This document shows, in pieces, positions 44,125 to 52,649 of a DNA stretch of 64,000 nucleotides; the first letter of the stretch is position 1, and every line of letters begins with the position of its first letter. The stretch covers positions 188,381 through 252,380 of the forward strand of contig DHPR01000012.1 of assembly GCA_002410925.1 (NCBI GenBank), given 5' to 3'. Position numbers and translations under genes: made by a program. The notes below the pieces were generated by a model. That model was given only the letters and a program-made list of their open reading frames with translations. It was not told the DNA's origin and searched no databases. This stretch comes from UBA5359 sp002410925 [NCBI: bacterium UBP13_UBA5359]. GTDB taxonomy: Bacteria > UBP13 > UBA5359.

Positions 44125-45252
44125 TTATGCCACCGGCAGCCTCCTTTTCGGCATAAGGCTGGTCTTGCGTACTTTCAATTCCACCGGCAAAACAATTTGT
44201 CGCCCGCCTGATTTACCTTTCTCAATGGCCTGCAGGAGCACCTCCATAGCCTTCTCTCCCATTTCGGCGGCGGGATGCCTTACGGTTGTCAGATCTATAC
44301 CCCACTGACCGGCCAGATCTATGTCGTCAAAGCCGCAAAGGGCAATATCCTGCGGCACTTTTACGCCCTTTTCCCTCAATCCTCTCATCAGACCTATGGC
44401 CATAGAGTCTCCAACGGAAAAGACCGCCAGGGGGCGCTCCGTTATGGAGGCACTTCTATCGGCCATCCGGTAGCCATCCTTTTCATATCCGTGCAACGGG
44501 TCCGTGCTTGTGGCTTCCAGGATAGATCTCTCGTCAAAGGAAAGCCCTGCATCCTCAATGGCCTTCCTGTAGCCGGCAAACCTGTCCTGTATTTCCGGCT
44601 GCATATGCAGCCCCTCAACCGTCATGAAGAATATTTTCCTGTAACCGCCCTCTAGCAGGTGATTGGTAAGCGCATACCCTCCCTGGTAATCGTCCGGAAT
44701 GACAAAATCAATATCGGCGGCAACTTTATGCGAAGGAAGCCTGGAAACCAGAACAAAGGGTTTCTCCTTCTGCAAAAGAAACCTCACTCCGGGAGACAAC
44801 TCTCCCTGCATATAGCTGGGCGAGATCAGAAAGCCGTCCACTTCGGAAAGCAATCCCCTTATATACGATTCTTCCTTGAGAATATCTCCCTCGCTATTGC
44901 ATAGGACTATGTAAAACCCGTTTCTCTCGGCATAATTCTCAATACCGCGAATAATCCTGGAGTAGTAAGGGTTGTCGGAGTGGTAAACGATCACTCCTAT
45001 CCTATTCTTTCTTCTTGCTCTTGCAGGAGAAACAAAACTGCCCATTCCCTGTTTACGGCAAATCATTTCCTCGTTAATCAATTCATTTAAAGCCTTGATG
45101 ACGGTATGCCTGCTTACGCTGAATTGCTGAGCCAATTCATTCTCAGAGGGTATCTTCTCTCCTTCGGCATACTGACCAGCTGATATTCTATGCCTAAGAA
45201 TATCTTTTATTTGCTTATATTTCGGTTTTATTCCCGAAAGCTTCTCTTCCAT
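44125..45252 (-). CDS. GntR/LacI chimeric transcriptional regulator
   Basis: The product is about 375 residues from ATG 45252 (AGGAG 4 nt upstream); the frame is open to a TTG at 45282. The winged helix covers ~5-75 (KYKQIKDILRHRISAGQYAE; ENELAQQFSVSRHTVIKAL; RKQGMGSFVSP). The LacI-type sensor follows with IGVIVYHSDNPYYSRIIRGI, YKILL-type core strands, ALCGFDDIDLAGQWGIDLTT and SVGDSMAIGLMRGL. It lies 5' of a pseudopilin operon and is divergent from a GH123-type gene. It probably controls both. Confidence 0.88.
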   Translation of the reverse strand: MEEKLSGIKPKYKQIKDILRHRISAGQYAEGEKIPSENELAQQFSVSRHTVIKALNELINEEMICRKQGMGSFVSPARARRKNRIGVIVYHSDNPYYSRIIRGIENYAERNGFYIVLCNSEGDILKEESYIRGLLSEVDGFLISPSYMQGELSPGVRFLLQKEKPFVLVSRLPSHKVAADIDFVIPDDYQGGYALTNHLLEGGYRKIFFMTVEGLHMQPEIQDRFAGYRKAIEDAGLSFDERSILEATSTDPLHGYEKDGYRMADRSASITERPLAVFSVGDSMAIGLMRGLREKGVKVPQDIALCGFDDIDLAGQWGIDLTTVRHPAAEMGEKAMEVLLQAIEKGKSGGRQIVLPVELKVRKTSLMPKRRLPVA

Positions 45253-45317
45253 ATTGCTCCTCGATAAACTCTCTGCAATCAACAGGTTGTCCGTGCTTGA
45301 CCGTACAAGATAACCAT

Positions 45318-45346
45318 ATGTTACTGCCTATGTATACTTTTGTCAA
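45318..45346 (-). promoter_or_regulatory. Promoter of the 44125-45252 regulator
   Basis: TTGACA (45346-45341), a 17-nt spacer with GTATAC, and TAACAT (45323-45318) on the minus strand. An ATATGTT element next to the -10 also occurs in the divergent promoter at 45371 and may be an operator half-site. Confidence 0.55.
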
Positions 45347-45370
45347 TAGTAATTTTAATATGAGGCATGG

Positions 45371-45399
45371 TTGACAAGAATATGTTCATCGGTTAGCAT
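45371..45399 (+). promoter_or_regulatory. Promoter of the divergent GH123-type gene
   Basis: TTGACA (45371-45376), a 17-nt spacer containing ATATGTT, and TAGCAT (45394-45399). The predicted 5' leader to ATG 45457 is about 50 nt. The arrangement mirrors the minus-strand promoter 25 bp away. Confidence 0.55.
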
Positions 45400-45456
45400 G
45401 TCAAGCATATTTAGCAAGCTTGTATCAAAATCCGTTATTGCACGGGGCGTATCGTT

Positions 45457-47076
45457 ATGAAAGACTGCTTTAAAGCATGGCTGGCTGACTCACTACACAG
45501 AATTTATCCTCTCGCCTCCTCCGGAGACGGCTCTTCTCCTCAATTGGCAGGAGCCAGGGGCGAGCGTCTCTCCTTCCAGATTGGCTGCCGGACAGGTGCT
45601 CTATCCGGCGACCTCAGGGCCGAAATAGAAGCTGAAGATGGATTGCTGGTTACTATACGCCGCGTAGGCTTCGTGCCGCTGCCGCACCTTACACCGGATA
45701 CTCCGGCAGAGGAACTGGAAACCGGCGGAGCCGTGCCCGGCATGGTTCCTGATCCTTTGCTGCCGAAGAATGAAACAGCAACAGGCTGCTTTGAAACGGC
45801 CGTTTTCTGGGTGACGGTCAAAATAACTTCGGAAGCTCCGGCAGGCAGGCATAAAATAGAAATTCGGTTAAAGCTGAGCGGAGAAATAGTAGCCCTGCTG
45901 GAGACAGAGATTGCCGTTTATCCCTGTTTGCTACCTAAAAGAGTGAATTTCCCGGTAACCAACTGGTTTTATGCCGATGCCCTGCTGGATTGGTACGGAC
46001 TGCGGCCTTTTGAGGAAAATTTTTGGAGTATCCTAAGATCTTATCTGGCCGACCTGGTTGAGCACGGACAGGATACCATATACACTCCGGTATTTACCCC
46101 GCCCCTTGATGGCGTGAAAAGACCTGCTCAATTGCTGCAGGTGGCTAGAAATGATAACGGCTATGTTTTTGATTGGAGTCTGGTAAAGCGTTGGGTGGAT
46201 ACTGCCCGATCCTGCGGGATAAAAAATTTTGAATGGACGCACCTGTTTACGCAATGGGGCGCTGCCAACGCCATTCGCATTTACGAGGGACATGGGCTGA
46301 AAGAGCAACTGCTTTGGCCTCCGGGCACAGGAGCGGTATCGGATGTCTACAGAGCCTTTCTTTCTCAATACCTGCCGCAACTCCATCGTTTCCTGGATAA
46401 GGAGCGCTTGCTGGAAAAGAGTTTTTTTCATCTCTCTGATGAGCCACATGGTGAAGAGCATCTGGCCAATTACCGTTCTGCCAGGAATATGCTGCGGGAG
46501 CTGGCTCCCTGGATGAAAATTATGGATGCGCTGAGTGAGATCTCCTTTGCCAGAGAAGGGTTGACGGATATCCCCATTCCCATGATAAATAACGCCCCGG
46601 AATTCATTGCAGAGGGTTTTCCGGCCTGGGCTTACTTCTGCTGCGGCCCACGTGGAAAATACTTGAATCGCTTTCTGGATACACCTCTTTTAAAGATAAG
46701 AATGACCGGCTGGCTTCTTTATCGCAATAGAGCCAACGGCTTTCTGCATTGGGGCGGCAATTATTGGTATAGGGGCGGAACAGAAGAGCTGATCAATCCC
46801 TTTCACGTAACCGATGCCGAAAGGTGGCCTGATTGGGCTTCCGGTGATCCCTTTGTTATATATCCAGGTCCTGACGGCCCGATAGATTCTCTACGCTGGG
46901 AAATCTTTGCCGAAAGTCTGCAGGATTATGCCCTGCTGCAAGCCTGCGGCATAGATCCTGATGATATCCTGCTGCAGGATATTCATGATTATGCCGATTT
47001 CCCCAGGGACACGGAATGGATAAAAAGGCGCCGGCTGGAATTGCTGGGAGCCTTGGGGTCAGGAGTTTACAGGTAG
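45457..47076 (+). CDS. Cytoplasmic GH123-type (DUF4091) glycoside hydrolase
   Basis: The 539-residue product has no signal peptide, unlike the homologue at 708. An N-terminal beta-sandwich (~30-155) leads to a TIM barrel with the paired Asp-Glu in FFHLSDEPHGEEHL (~325), which corresponds to the GH123 catalytic pair. NFEWTHLFTQWGA and the DUF4091 hallmark GPDGPIDSLRWEIFAESLQD (~470) are also present. A beta-N-acetylgalactosaminidase-type activity on imported oligosaccharides is inferred from the family. A weak GGGG lies 9 nt before the ATG. Its stop codon is buried in the inverted repeat at 47053-47112. Confidence 0.8.
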   Translation: MKDCFKAWLADSLHRIYPLASSGDGSSPQLAGARGERLSFQIGCRTGALSGDLRAEIEAEDGLLVTIRRVGFVPLPHLTPDTPAEELETGGAVPGMVPDPLLPKNETATGCFETAVFWVTVKITSEAPAGRHKIEIRLKLSGEIVALLETEIAVYPCLLPKRVNFPVTNWFYADALLDWYGLRPFEENFWSILRSYLADLVEHGQDTIYTPVFTPPLDGVKRPAQLLQVARNDNGYVFDWSLVKRWVDTARSCGIKNFEWTHLFTQWGAANAIRIYEGHGLKEQLLWPPGTGAVSDVYRAFLSQYLPQLHRFLDKERLLEKSFFHLSDEPHGEEHLANYRSARNMLRELAPWMKIMDALSEISFAREGLTDIPIPMINNAPEFIAEGFPAWAYFCCGPRGKYLNRFLDTPLLKIRMTGWLLYRNRANGFLHWGGNYWYRGGTEELINPFHVTDAERWPDWASGDPFVIYPGPDGPIDSLRWEIFAESLQDYALLQACGIDPDDILLQDIHDYADFPRDTEWIKRRRLELLGALGSGVYR

Positions 47077-47112
47077 CATGCACACGTGCTGCATGCTACC
47101 TCCTGACCCCAA
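47053..47112. repeat. Two-storey inverted repeat overlapping the stop of the GH123-type gene
   Basis: Outer arms TTGGGGTCAGGA (47053-47064) and its complement (47101-47112) and inner arms GGTAGCATGCA (47072-47082) and its complement (47090-47100), both perfect, enclose CACGTGC. The TAG stop (47074-47076) lies in the inner stem, so the last ~6 codons are part of the repeat. It lies between convergent genes and probably ends both transcripts. Its outer arm resembles the hairpin at 27617-27653. Confidence 0.7.
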
Positions 47113-47127
47113 TAACTTACAACAACA

Positions 47128-48405
47128 TTACTTTTGCATGGCTCCGGCTATACGGCTTTCCATCACCTTGAGCGTCTTGTCCAGATCCTGATTCAAAAGG
47201 ACATATTTGTCCATCTCTTCTCCCACGGCCTGGTCGAATTGGTCGGGCACCACCCGGCTGCTATACATGCTGCTATGGGGAATTATATACTCCATACCCT
47301 TGCGGATATTCTCAGCTACATCTTTGGGATGGGTGGAGTTGTTCAGCAAAAACTCCATCTCTTCTCCCACGGGACGCACCGGCACGGAATCTCCCATCCC
47401 TATCAGGAATTTGATGCTCTCCGGCTGGCACATAAACTTGGCCAGCTCAAAGGCCAACTCCTTGTTCTTGCTCTTACTGTTGACGCCCAGGATGTTGCCT
47501 CCTGCCAGATAGGCGCGCTCGCCACCTTTGGGCACCGGCGCCATCACGCAACCGTAGTTCAAATTTTGCGCACTTCTGTTCTGTATCTTGAAGGTAGCTA
47601 TCTCCCAGGAGCTGCCCAGATACATAGCCGCTCTGCCGCCGATGAACTGCTCCCTGTTTCCCATATCCTTGGATTCCTGAGGATAGGGTGCTATCTTATA
47701 AGTGGCATAGACATCCTTGGTAAACCTTATCCCCTTTTTAAAGGGCTCGCTATTGATATTGCACTTGCTGCCCTCCTTGCTCCAGAGCTGCCCGCCATAG
47801 AGTATTCCCAGCTGCTGCCAGCTCATACCATTTATCAGGCCAAATTGCCTGGCTTTGCCGTTGGGGTCTCTTATGGTCATCTTTTTGGCTTGCTCCACCA
47901 TTTCTTCCAGGGTCATATCATTGGTAGGATAGGGCATCTTCATCTTATCGAAGATATCCTTATTGTAATAGAGAAGAGGTATGGAACAATTGCTCACCAG
48001 CCCATATATCTTTCCTTTATAGCTCACATCGGCAACCAGCGCTGGATAATACTGTTTAAGAAACTCTCTATCCTTATCCAGATATGGGGTCATATCCATC
48101 AGAATGCCCCGCTTGATGAAATCCCAGTACATGTTGGGCGGCACAAAGAAGACATCCGGGGCTGTGCCTGCAGCCAGCTGAGTCATGATCTTGCCGGCAA
48201 AGTTGCCGCCGATCGGTTCATACTTTATCCTTACTTCCGGATGCAGCTTCTCAAAGGCTGCCGATTCATCATACCTGAATTTGTCGTAGGCCGGAAAGGC
48301 ATATCCCGACCATCTCAACTCTGTTTTGTCGCTTTTCTGCTGCCCGCAACCAAGCAGCAATGCCGACAGCAGCAGGCAGATAGTCCAAAGCATCGTTCTT
48401 TTCAT
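47128..48405 (-). CDS. ABC-transporter sugar-binding lipoprotein (orphan)
   Basis: The 425-residue product has a lipoprotein signal with lipobox LLGC (Cys20). The mature part is a family 1 extracellular solute-binding protein: TELRWSGYAFPAYDKF, then FEKLHPEVRIKYEPIGGNFA, QLAAGTAPDVFFVPP, FGLINGMSWQQLGILYGGQL and GRAAMYLGSSWEIA. It would deliver an oligosaccharide to an ABC permease, but no permease or ATPase gene lies nearby. GAGGAGG lies 8 nt before ATG 48405. Confidence 0.9.
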   Translation of the reverse strand: MKRTMLWTICLLLSALLLGCGQQKSDKTELRWSGYAFPAYDKFRYDESAAFEKLHPEVRIKYEPIGGNFAGKIMTQLAAGTAPDVFFVPPNMYWDFIKRGILMDMTPYLDKDREFLKQYYPALVADVSYKGKIYGLVSNCSIPLLYYNKDIFDKMKMPYPTNDMTLEEMVEQAKKMTIRDPNGKARQFGLINGMSWQQLGILYGGQLWSKEGSKCNINSEPFKKGIRFTKDVYATYKIAPYPQESKDMGNREQFIGGRAAMYLGSSWEIATFKIQNRSAQNLNYGCVMAPVPKGGERAYLAGGNILGVNSKSKNKELAFELAKFMCQPESIKFLIGMGDSVPVRPVGEEMEFLLNNSTHPKDVAENIRKGMEYIIPHSSMYSSRVVPDQFDQAVGEEMDKYVLLNQDLDKTLKVMESRIAGAMQK

Positions 48406-48558
48406 TTACCGAGCCTCCTCATATTAATAGCACCTTAAAAAAGCATCTACATGATATAATAGTTCTTTTCAACAATAAATCAATAGCGCCTTGCTCTTGC
48501 AGGACAAAACCACCCGGTCACGAACTTATATACAGTAACTATATATTCTGGTGAGATC

Positions 48559-49827
48559 ATGAGCTTTATCAGCAAAAGACATATCATAATCGTTGCAATT
48601 GTTGGGTTTCTTCTGGCAGCCTTGCCCGCTGAAGCAAGTTACGGCCATAAAGATTGGAGCCGCTATGCAGATGTGGATGCCGGCAATAAGAGTACCGGCG
48701 GCTTTCGGCGCCTGATTCTATCGCCTCCCGTTCTCGGTAGATCGGCACCCGATTTAAGCGACCTGCGTCTGGTAACACGCTTTGGACATGAAGTTCCTTA
48801 CATCTTGCTGCCTTCCCGGCCCAATGGAGTACATCCGGCCATTCTGACAGCCCGAGTAACAAGCATCTCCAGCCATCCTGAAAACAATACCGTCTTCACC
48901 GTAGATACCGGCCGGGATAAGCACTCTCATGGTTCCATTACGTTGAATACAGGTATTACAAGCTTCTTCAGGCCGGCGACGGTTGAAGGAAGTGACGATG
49001 CTCTTACCTGGAAGCTTTTGAAAAAGAACAGCTTTATCTTTTCTTTGCCGGAAAAGAGAGAGCTTGCCTGGAAAACGGTGGAGTACCCTCCCAGCAATTG
49101 CCGCTATTTGAGGATCAGTATAGCAAACGGCCAGGATAAGCCGCTGGGAATAGATGGTATCACTGTCAATAAAGCTCTCTATCTCGACACGCCCCTGTCG
49201 GGTATACCCATAAAGCACTTCAAGATAGTCGAAGTACCGGAAGATCATCTGACCAAGGTAAAACTGGATTTAGGTTATTCTCATATCCCTCTGGCCGGAT
49301 TATCGATGCATATAACCGATCCCTCCTTTATCCGTGAGGTCATGGTACTGGGAAGCCAGGATACCAAACGCTGGCGCAGATTCTCCGGCGCTGTGATCTT
49401 CAGAAGCAGCCTGAGCGGTATAATTCAGCAAAAAACAAGGCTGCAATTGCCCGCTGGAACGACATATCGTTATTTGATGCTGGTCATACGCAATGACAAG
49501 GAAAAGCCTCTGCATATAAAAAGGGTTACTGCTTACGGCCCGCAGGTAAGCCTGGTATTCAGAGCGGATGCCGGCAGACAATACAGATTATTCTTCGGTA
49601 AACAGGATACAAAGGCGCCTGTCTATGATATTCAACACCTCCAGGCATGTTTCCCGAATACCGGATTACCGGCAGCATGTTTGGGTCAGATAAAGACCAG
49701 GGACTTTGCTGCCTCTCCGTTGCGAGGCAGCAAAAAGAATTTGCTGCCCGCTACGATTTCTATGCTGGTTATCTTTGTCCTTCTGCTATTTCGGCTGCGG
49801 CGATCGACAAAAAGGCAGCCAAAATAA
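48559..49827 (+). CDS. DUF3999-like envelope protein
   Basis: The 422-residue product has a signal peptide (IIIVAIVGFLLAALPAEA), a long beta-rich extracellular part and a C-terminal membrane helix (ATISMLVIFVLLLFRL) with a basic tail. The segment DLSDLRLVTRFGHEVPYILL (~65-85) and repeated discoidin-like strands (CRYLRISIANGQDKPLGIDG) are reminiscent of DUF3999, whose function is unknown. It is divergent from the sugar-binding lipoprotein and convergent with hup. A role at the cell surface is the only safe inference. Confidence 0.6.
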   Translation: MSFISKRHIIIVAIVGFLLAALPAEASYGHKDWSRYADVDAGNKSTGGFRRLILSPPVLGRSAPDLSDLRLVTRFGHEVPYILLPSRPNGVHPAILTARVTSISSHPENNTVFTVDTGRDKHSHGSITLNTGITSFFRPATVEGSDDALTWKLLKKNSFIFSLPEKRELAWKTVEYPPSNCRYLRISIANGQDKPLGIDGITVNKALYLDTPLSGIPIKHFKIVEVPEDHLTKVKLDLGYSHIPLAGLSMHITDPSFIREVMVLGSQDTKRWRRFSGAVIFRSSLSGIIQQKTRLQLPAGTTYRYLMLVIRNDKEKPLHIKRVTAYGPQVSLVFRADAGRQYRLFFGKQDTKAPVYDIQHLQACFPNTGLPAACLGQIKTRDFAASPLRGSKKNLLPATISMLVIFVLLLFRLRRSTKRQPK

Positions 49828-49864
49828 AACCCAGCGGCCGATTTACAGCCTGCCGGGTTTTATT
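49823..49864. terminator. Bidirectional intrinsic terminator between DUF3999-like gene and hup
   Basis: AATAAAACCC (49823-49832) pairs with GGGTTTTATT (49855-49864); the inner GC-rich part extends the stem. On both strands the stem is followed by a T-run (TTTTATT or TTTTATTTT). It serves the two converging genes. Confidence 0.75.
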
Positions 49865-49885
49865 AACGATTTCACACCGTTTGGA

Positions 49886-50155
49886 TTACTTTACCGCTTT
49901 GCGCAGCTCAGTGCCGGGTTTGAAGAAGGGAACTTTGGAGGCGGCGATATTTATCTTTTCGCCGGTCTGCGGATTGATACCCGTACGAGCGGCTCTCTCC
50001 TTGACACCAAAGGTACCGAAGCCCACCAGAGTGATCTTCTCCTCTTTCATTGTATCTTTAATTACGTTGATGACGGCGTCTACAGCTGCCTCTGCTTCCT
50101 TCTTGTTCAACTTGGCTCTCTGAGCCACTGCGGCAACGAGTTCTCCCTTGTTCAT
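49886..50155 (-). CDS. hup: HU-family DNA-binding protein
   Basis: The 89-residue product is a complete HU monomer: KGELVAAVAQRAKLNKKEAE in the N-terminal helices, VGFGTFGVKERAARTGINPQ in the core strands and the DNA-binding beta arm NPQTGEKINIAASKVPFFKP. It bends DNA and compacts the nucleoid. Its position after the mazG gene corresponds to the hup gene order seen in other bacteria. A good ribosome-binding site (AAAGGAGGAAAG) precedes the ATG. Confidence 0.97.
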   Translation of the reverse strand: MNKGELVAAVAQRAKLNKKEAEAAVDAVINVIKDTMKEEKITLVGFGTFGVKERAARTGINPQTGEKINIAASKVPFFKPGTELRKAVK

Positions 50156-50226
50156 AACTTTCCTCCTTTTTCTTCTTTGCCGATCTGTGCCGGCGATTGT
50201 TTTATCAGTTGCGCTAAAAACCTGTC

Positions 50227-51696
50227 TTACCTGTTTTCAGACTTTGCCTCATTCCAAAAGATATCCAGCTCATCCAGGACATAGCTCTCCCAGGAACGCC
50301 CGGACTCCTTCACCCTTGCCTCTACAAAATTAAACCGCCTGATGAACTTATCCGTTGCTCGACGTAATGCCTCTTCTGCATCCAGGCCCAACCGTCTGGC
50401 CAGGTTAACCAGTGCAAAGAAGAGATCTCCCAATTCATCCAGAGCTTCCGCACGATGTTCCTGCTGTATCTCTCGGGTTAGCTCCATCACCTCCTCGCAA
50501 ACCTTCTTCAGCACACCTTTGGTATCAGGCCAATCAAGGCCTGCTCTGGCGGCTTTCTCTTGAATTTTTTGTGCTCTACTCAGAGCCGGCAATGTCCGGG
50601 GAATCCCCTGCATTATTTCAGATTCTTCCCCCCGGGCTTCCTTCTCTTCCAGCTTTATGGCTTCCCAGTTACGCAGAACCTCTCCGGCGTCACTGGCAGT
50701 CGCTTCCCCAAAAACATGTGGATGACGACGGCGCAGCTTACGACAAATGCCGGATACCACATCACTGAAATCAAAGGTTCCCTCTTCCGAGGCTACCTGA
50801 GCGTGAAAAACCACCTGCAGAAGTAAATCGCCCAGTTCCTCGCAAAAATCTTCTATGCTCTCCCTGTCAAGGGCATCTAAAACCTCATATGCCTCTTCCA
50901 AAAGATAAGGACGCAGGCTGGCATGATCCTGCTGCGCATCCCAGGGACAGCCTCCGGGGCCGCGCAGCCTGCGCATTATATTCAAAAGCGTCGCTACCCT
51001 GCCATCCGCCTTTGCCGGTAAAGGCGGAAGGTAGAGAATGGTCAAATGATCTGCCCGATGCTCCCTGTCTATTTTATAGAGGGGCAGCCTGCTGATGCTC
51101 TCCTGCTGCGTTCCGACGGCTTGAAGCAATATGCTGGCGTAATCATCAGGATAGAACTCCATCAGCCTCAACTTGACAGCTGAAGCAACAACAGCATTAT
51201 ATAGCTGCAGCACCATTAACGGCCGGCTGGGATCTACATCCAGCGTTTCAATCTCCAAAGCATCTGCCAGAACTATCCCCTCCAGCGGATCAATACCCAG
51301 AGCGGCATACGCGGCCTCTACGGAGCTGAGCCCCGGCAGGACACATACTTCCACCTCTCTGCCGGGAGCAAGCTCCAGAAGGCGATGGACGGAAGCTTCC
51401 GCTACCAGTGGATGTCCGGGAACTGCATATACCAGTTTGCATCCCTGCCTGGCCCTGGCCAACAGGCTAACAGCGATCTCTTCATAAACTCGCTCGAAGG
51501 TTTCGGCTGTTTCATAAAGATAATCGAAGCTGAAAAAACTGATGCCTCTGGCCGTCAATGCAGCTGCTATGGGATGGGAGGAGGTCCGCAAGCAGACCTC
51601 CTCCGCCTCCTCCATGGCTCTTAAAGCTCCGCAGGTAAGATTGTCAAAGGACCCCGGCCCTAAGCCGATTACTGTTATGTATGCAGATGTTGCCAA
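50227..51696 (-). CDS. mazG: Fused tetrapyrrole-methylase/MazG nucleotide pyrophosphohydrolase (YabN type)
   Basis: The 489-residue protein has an N-terminal SAM-dependent methylase-like domain (~1-225; ITVIGLGPGSFDNLTCGALR; YAVPGHPLVAEASV) and a duplicated MazG domain (~235-485), with metal-binding EExxE...ExxD motifs in LLEEAYEVLDAL and EELGDLLLQVVFHAQ, and a second set in EEVMELTREIQQ and DELGDLFFALVNLARRLG. MazG hydrolyses NTPs to NMP, cleaning the nucleotide pool. The TTG start directly follows the parvulin stop (TAATTG), indicating coupling. The fusion is the YabN form common in Firmicutes-like gene order. Confidence 0.94.
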   Translation of the reverse strand: MATSAYITVIGLGPGSFDNLTCGALRAMEEAEEVCLRTSSHPIAAALTARGISFFSFDYLYETAETFERVYEEIAVSLLARARQGCKLVYAVPGHPLVAEASVHRLLELAPGREVEVCVLPGLSSVEAAYAALGIDPLEGIVLADALEIETLDVDPSRPLMVLQLYNAVVASAVKLRLMEFYPDDYASILLQAVGTQQESISRLPLYKIDREHRADHLTILYLPPLPAKADGRVATLLNIMRRLRGPGGCPWDAQQDHASLRPYLLEEAYEVLDALDRESIEDFCEELGDLLLQVVFHAQVASEEGTFDFSDVVSGICRKLRRRHPHVFGEATASDAGEVLRNWEAIKLEEKEARGEESEIMQGIPRTLPALSRAQKIQEKAARAGLDWPDTKGVLKKVCEEVMELTREIQQEHRAEALDELGDLFFALVNLARRLGLDAEEALRRATDKFIRRFNFVEARVKESGRSWESYVLDELDIFWNEAKSENR

Positions 51697-52581
51697 TTAT
51701 TTAGAAGGCGTTGCCGGAGCTGTCGTCTGCTCCTGCTGCTTATCTCCGCCGGCCTTAATATTATCGACAAGATCCTTGTATATCTCTCTCTTTATATCTA
51801 TCTTGGCGTTCTGACGCAACTTGGCTATCCAGGTATCGACCGGCTCTGCCTTCTCCCTTTTAATGGCTTCTTCGGCCTCCTGGCGATCGGGCTTGTCGCA
51901 TTTGATGATATGGTAGCCATAGGGCGTCTTGACAATGGAACTGGTCTCTCCCTCTTTCAAAGCAAAAGCCGCCTTTTCGAATTCCGGCACCATCTCGCCC
52001 TTCTTGACAAACCCCAGCAATCCGCCACGGGTCTTGCTGCCCGGATCGGTAGAGCGCTGCTTGGCCAGTTGGGCAAAATCACCGCCATCTTTTAACAGCG
52101 TTTGAATCGCCGTAGCTTCGCTCTGATCCTTTACAAGAATGTGTCTCAGATAACGCCGCTCTCCCAGAAACTTATCCAGATCGGCATCACTGACTTTAAC
52201 TCCCGACGTGCGCACCTTATTAGCCAGCTTATCGAGCTTGATTCGCTGCTTAAGCATATCTACCGACATGCCGTAATACTGCTTTACGGCATTAATAAAC
52301 TCCTGCTCGGTGGGAAACATGCCTTTGATACGAGCCAGCTCTTCATCAACCTCTTCATCGGTTACCGTAATCTTCTTCCCGGCAGCTTCCTGCAGAACAA
52401 TTTTTTCAGTAATCATCCTCTCCAGCACTTCACGCCCGTGCTGCTTCTCCAGTTCTGCATAGAACTCCTTCTCCGTGACTTTGGCCCCGTTTACGGTGGC
52501 CACTGTGCTCCAACTGCATCCTGCCGCTATAGCCAGCAAAACTATCACAGCCAAAGCCGGCATCCATTTTACATTCCTCAT
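51697..52581 (-). CDS. Parvulin-type peptidyl-prolyl isomerase lipoprotein (PrsA/SurA-like)
   Basis: The product is 294 residues from ATG 52581 (GGGAG 7 nt upstream). It has a lipoprotein signal with AAGC lipobox (Cys22), a SurA-like N-terminal helical domain (~30-150) and a parvulin domain at ~155-255 (YLRHILVKDQSEATAIQTLL; GGLLGFVKKGEMVPEFEKAA; TPYGYHIIKCDK). It folds exported proteins outside the membrane, which fits the many secreted glycosidases. A Gln/Thr/Pro-rich tail ends the protein. Confidence 0.9.
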   Translation of the reverse strand: MRNVKWMPALAVIVLLAIAAGCSWSTVATVNGAKVTEKEFYAELEKQHGREVLERMITEKIVLQEAAGKKITVTDEEVDEELARIKGMFPTEQEFINAVKQYYGMSVDMLKQRIKLDKLANKVRTSGVKVSDADLDKFLGERRYLRHILVKDQSEATAIQTLLKDGGDFAQLAKQRSTDPGSKTRGGLLGFVKKGEMVPEFEKAAFALKEGETSSIVKTPYGYHIIKCDKPDRQEAEEAIKREKAEPVDTWIAKLRQNAKIDIKREIYKDLVDNIKAGGDKQQEQTTAPATPSK

Positions 52582-52649
52582 AATCTGTCTCCCTTCGATA
52601 TTTAGGATTATTCTACGAAAAAGCCGTAGAATCCTTCTTATGCTGCCTT

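Noticed and set aside
47134-48438. A 434-codon open frame on the plus strand
   Set aside because: It is antisense to the well-supported sugar-binding lipoprotein, has no recognisable domain and has His/Ile/Leu-rich noise composition.
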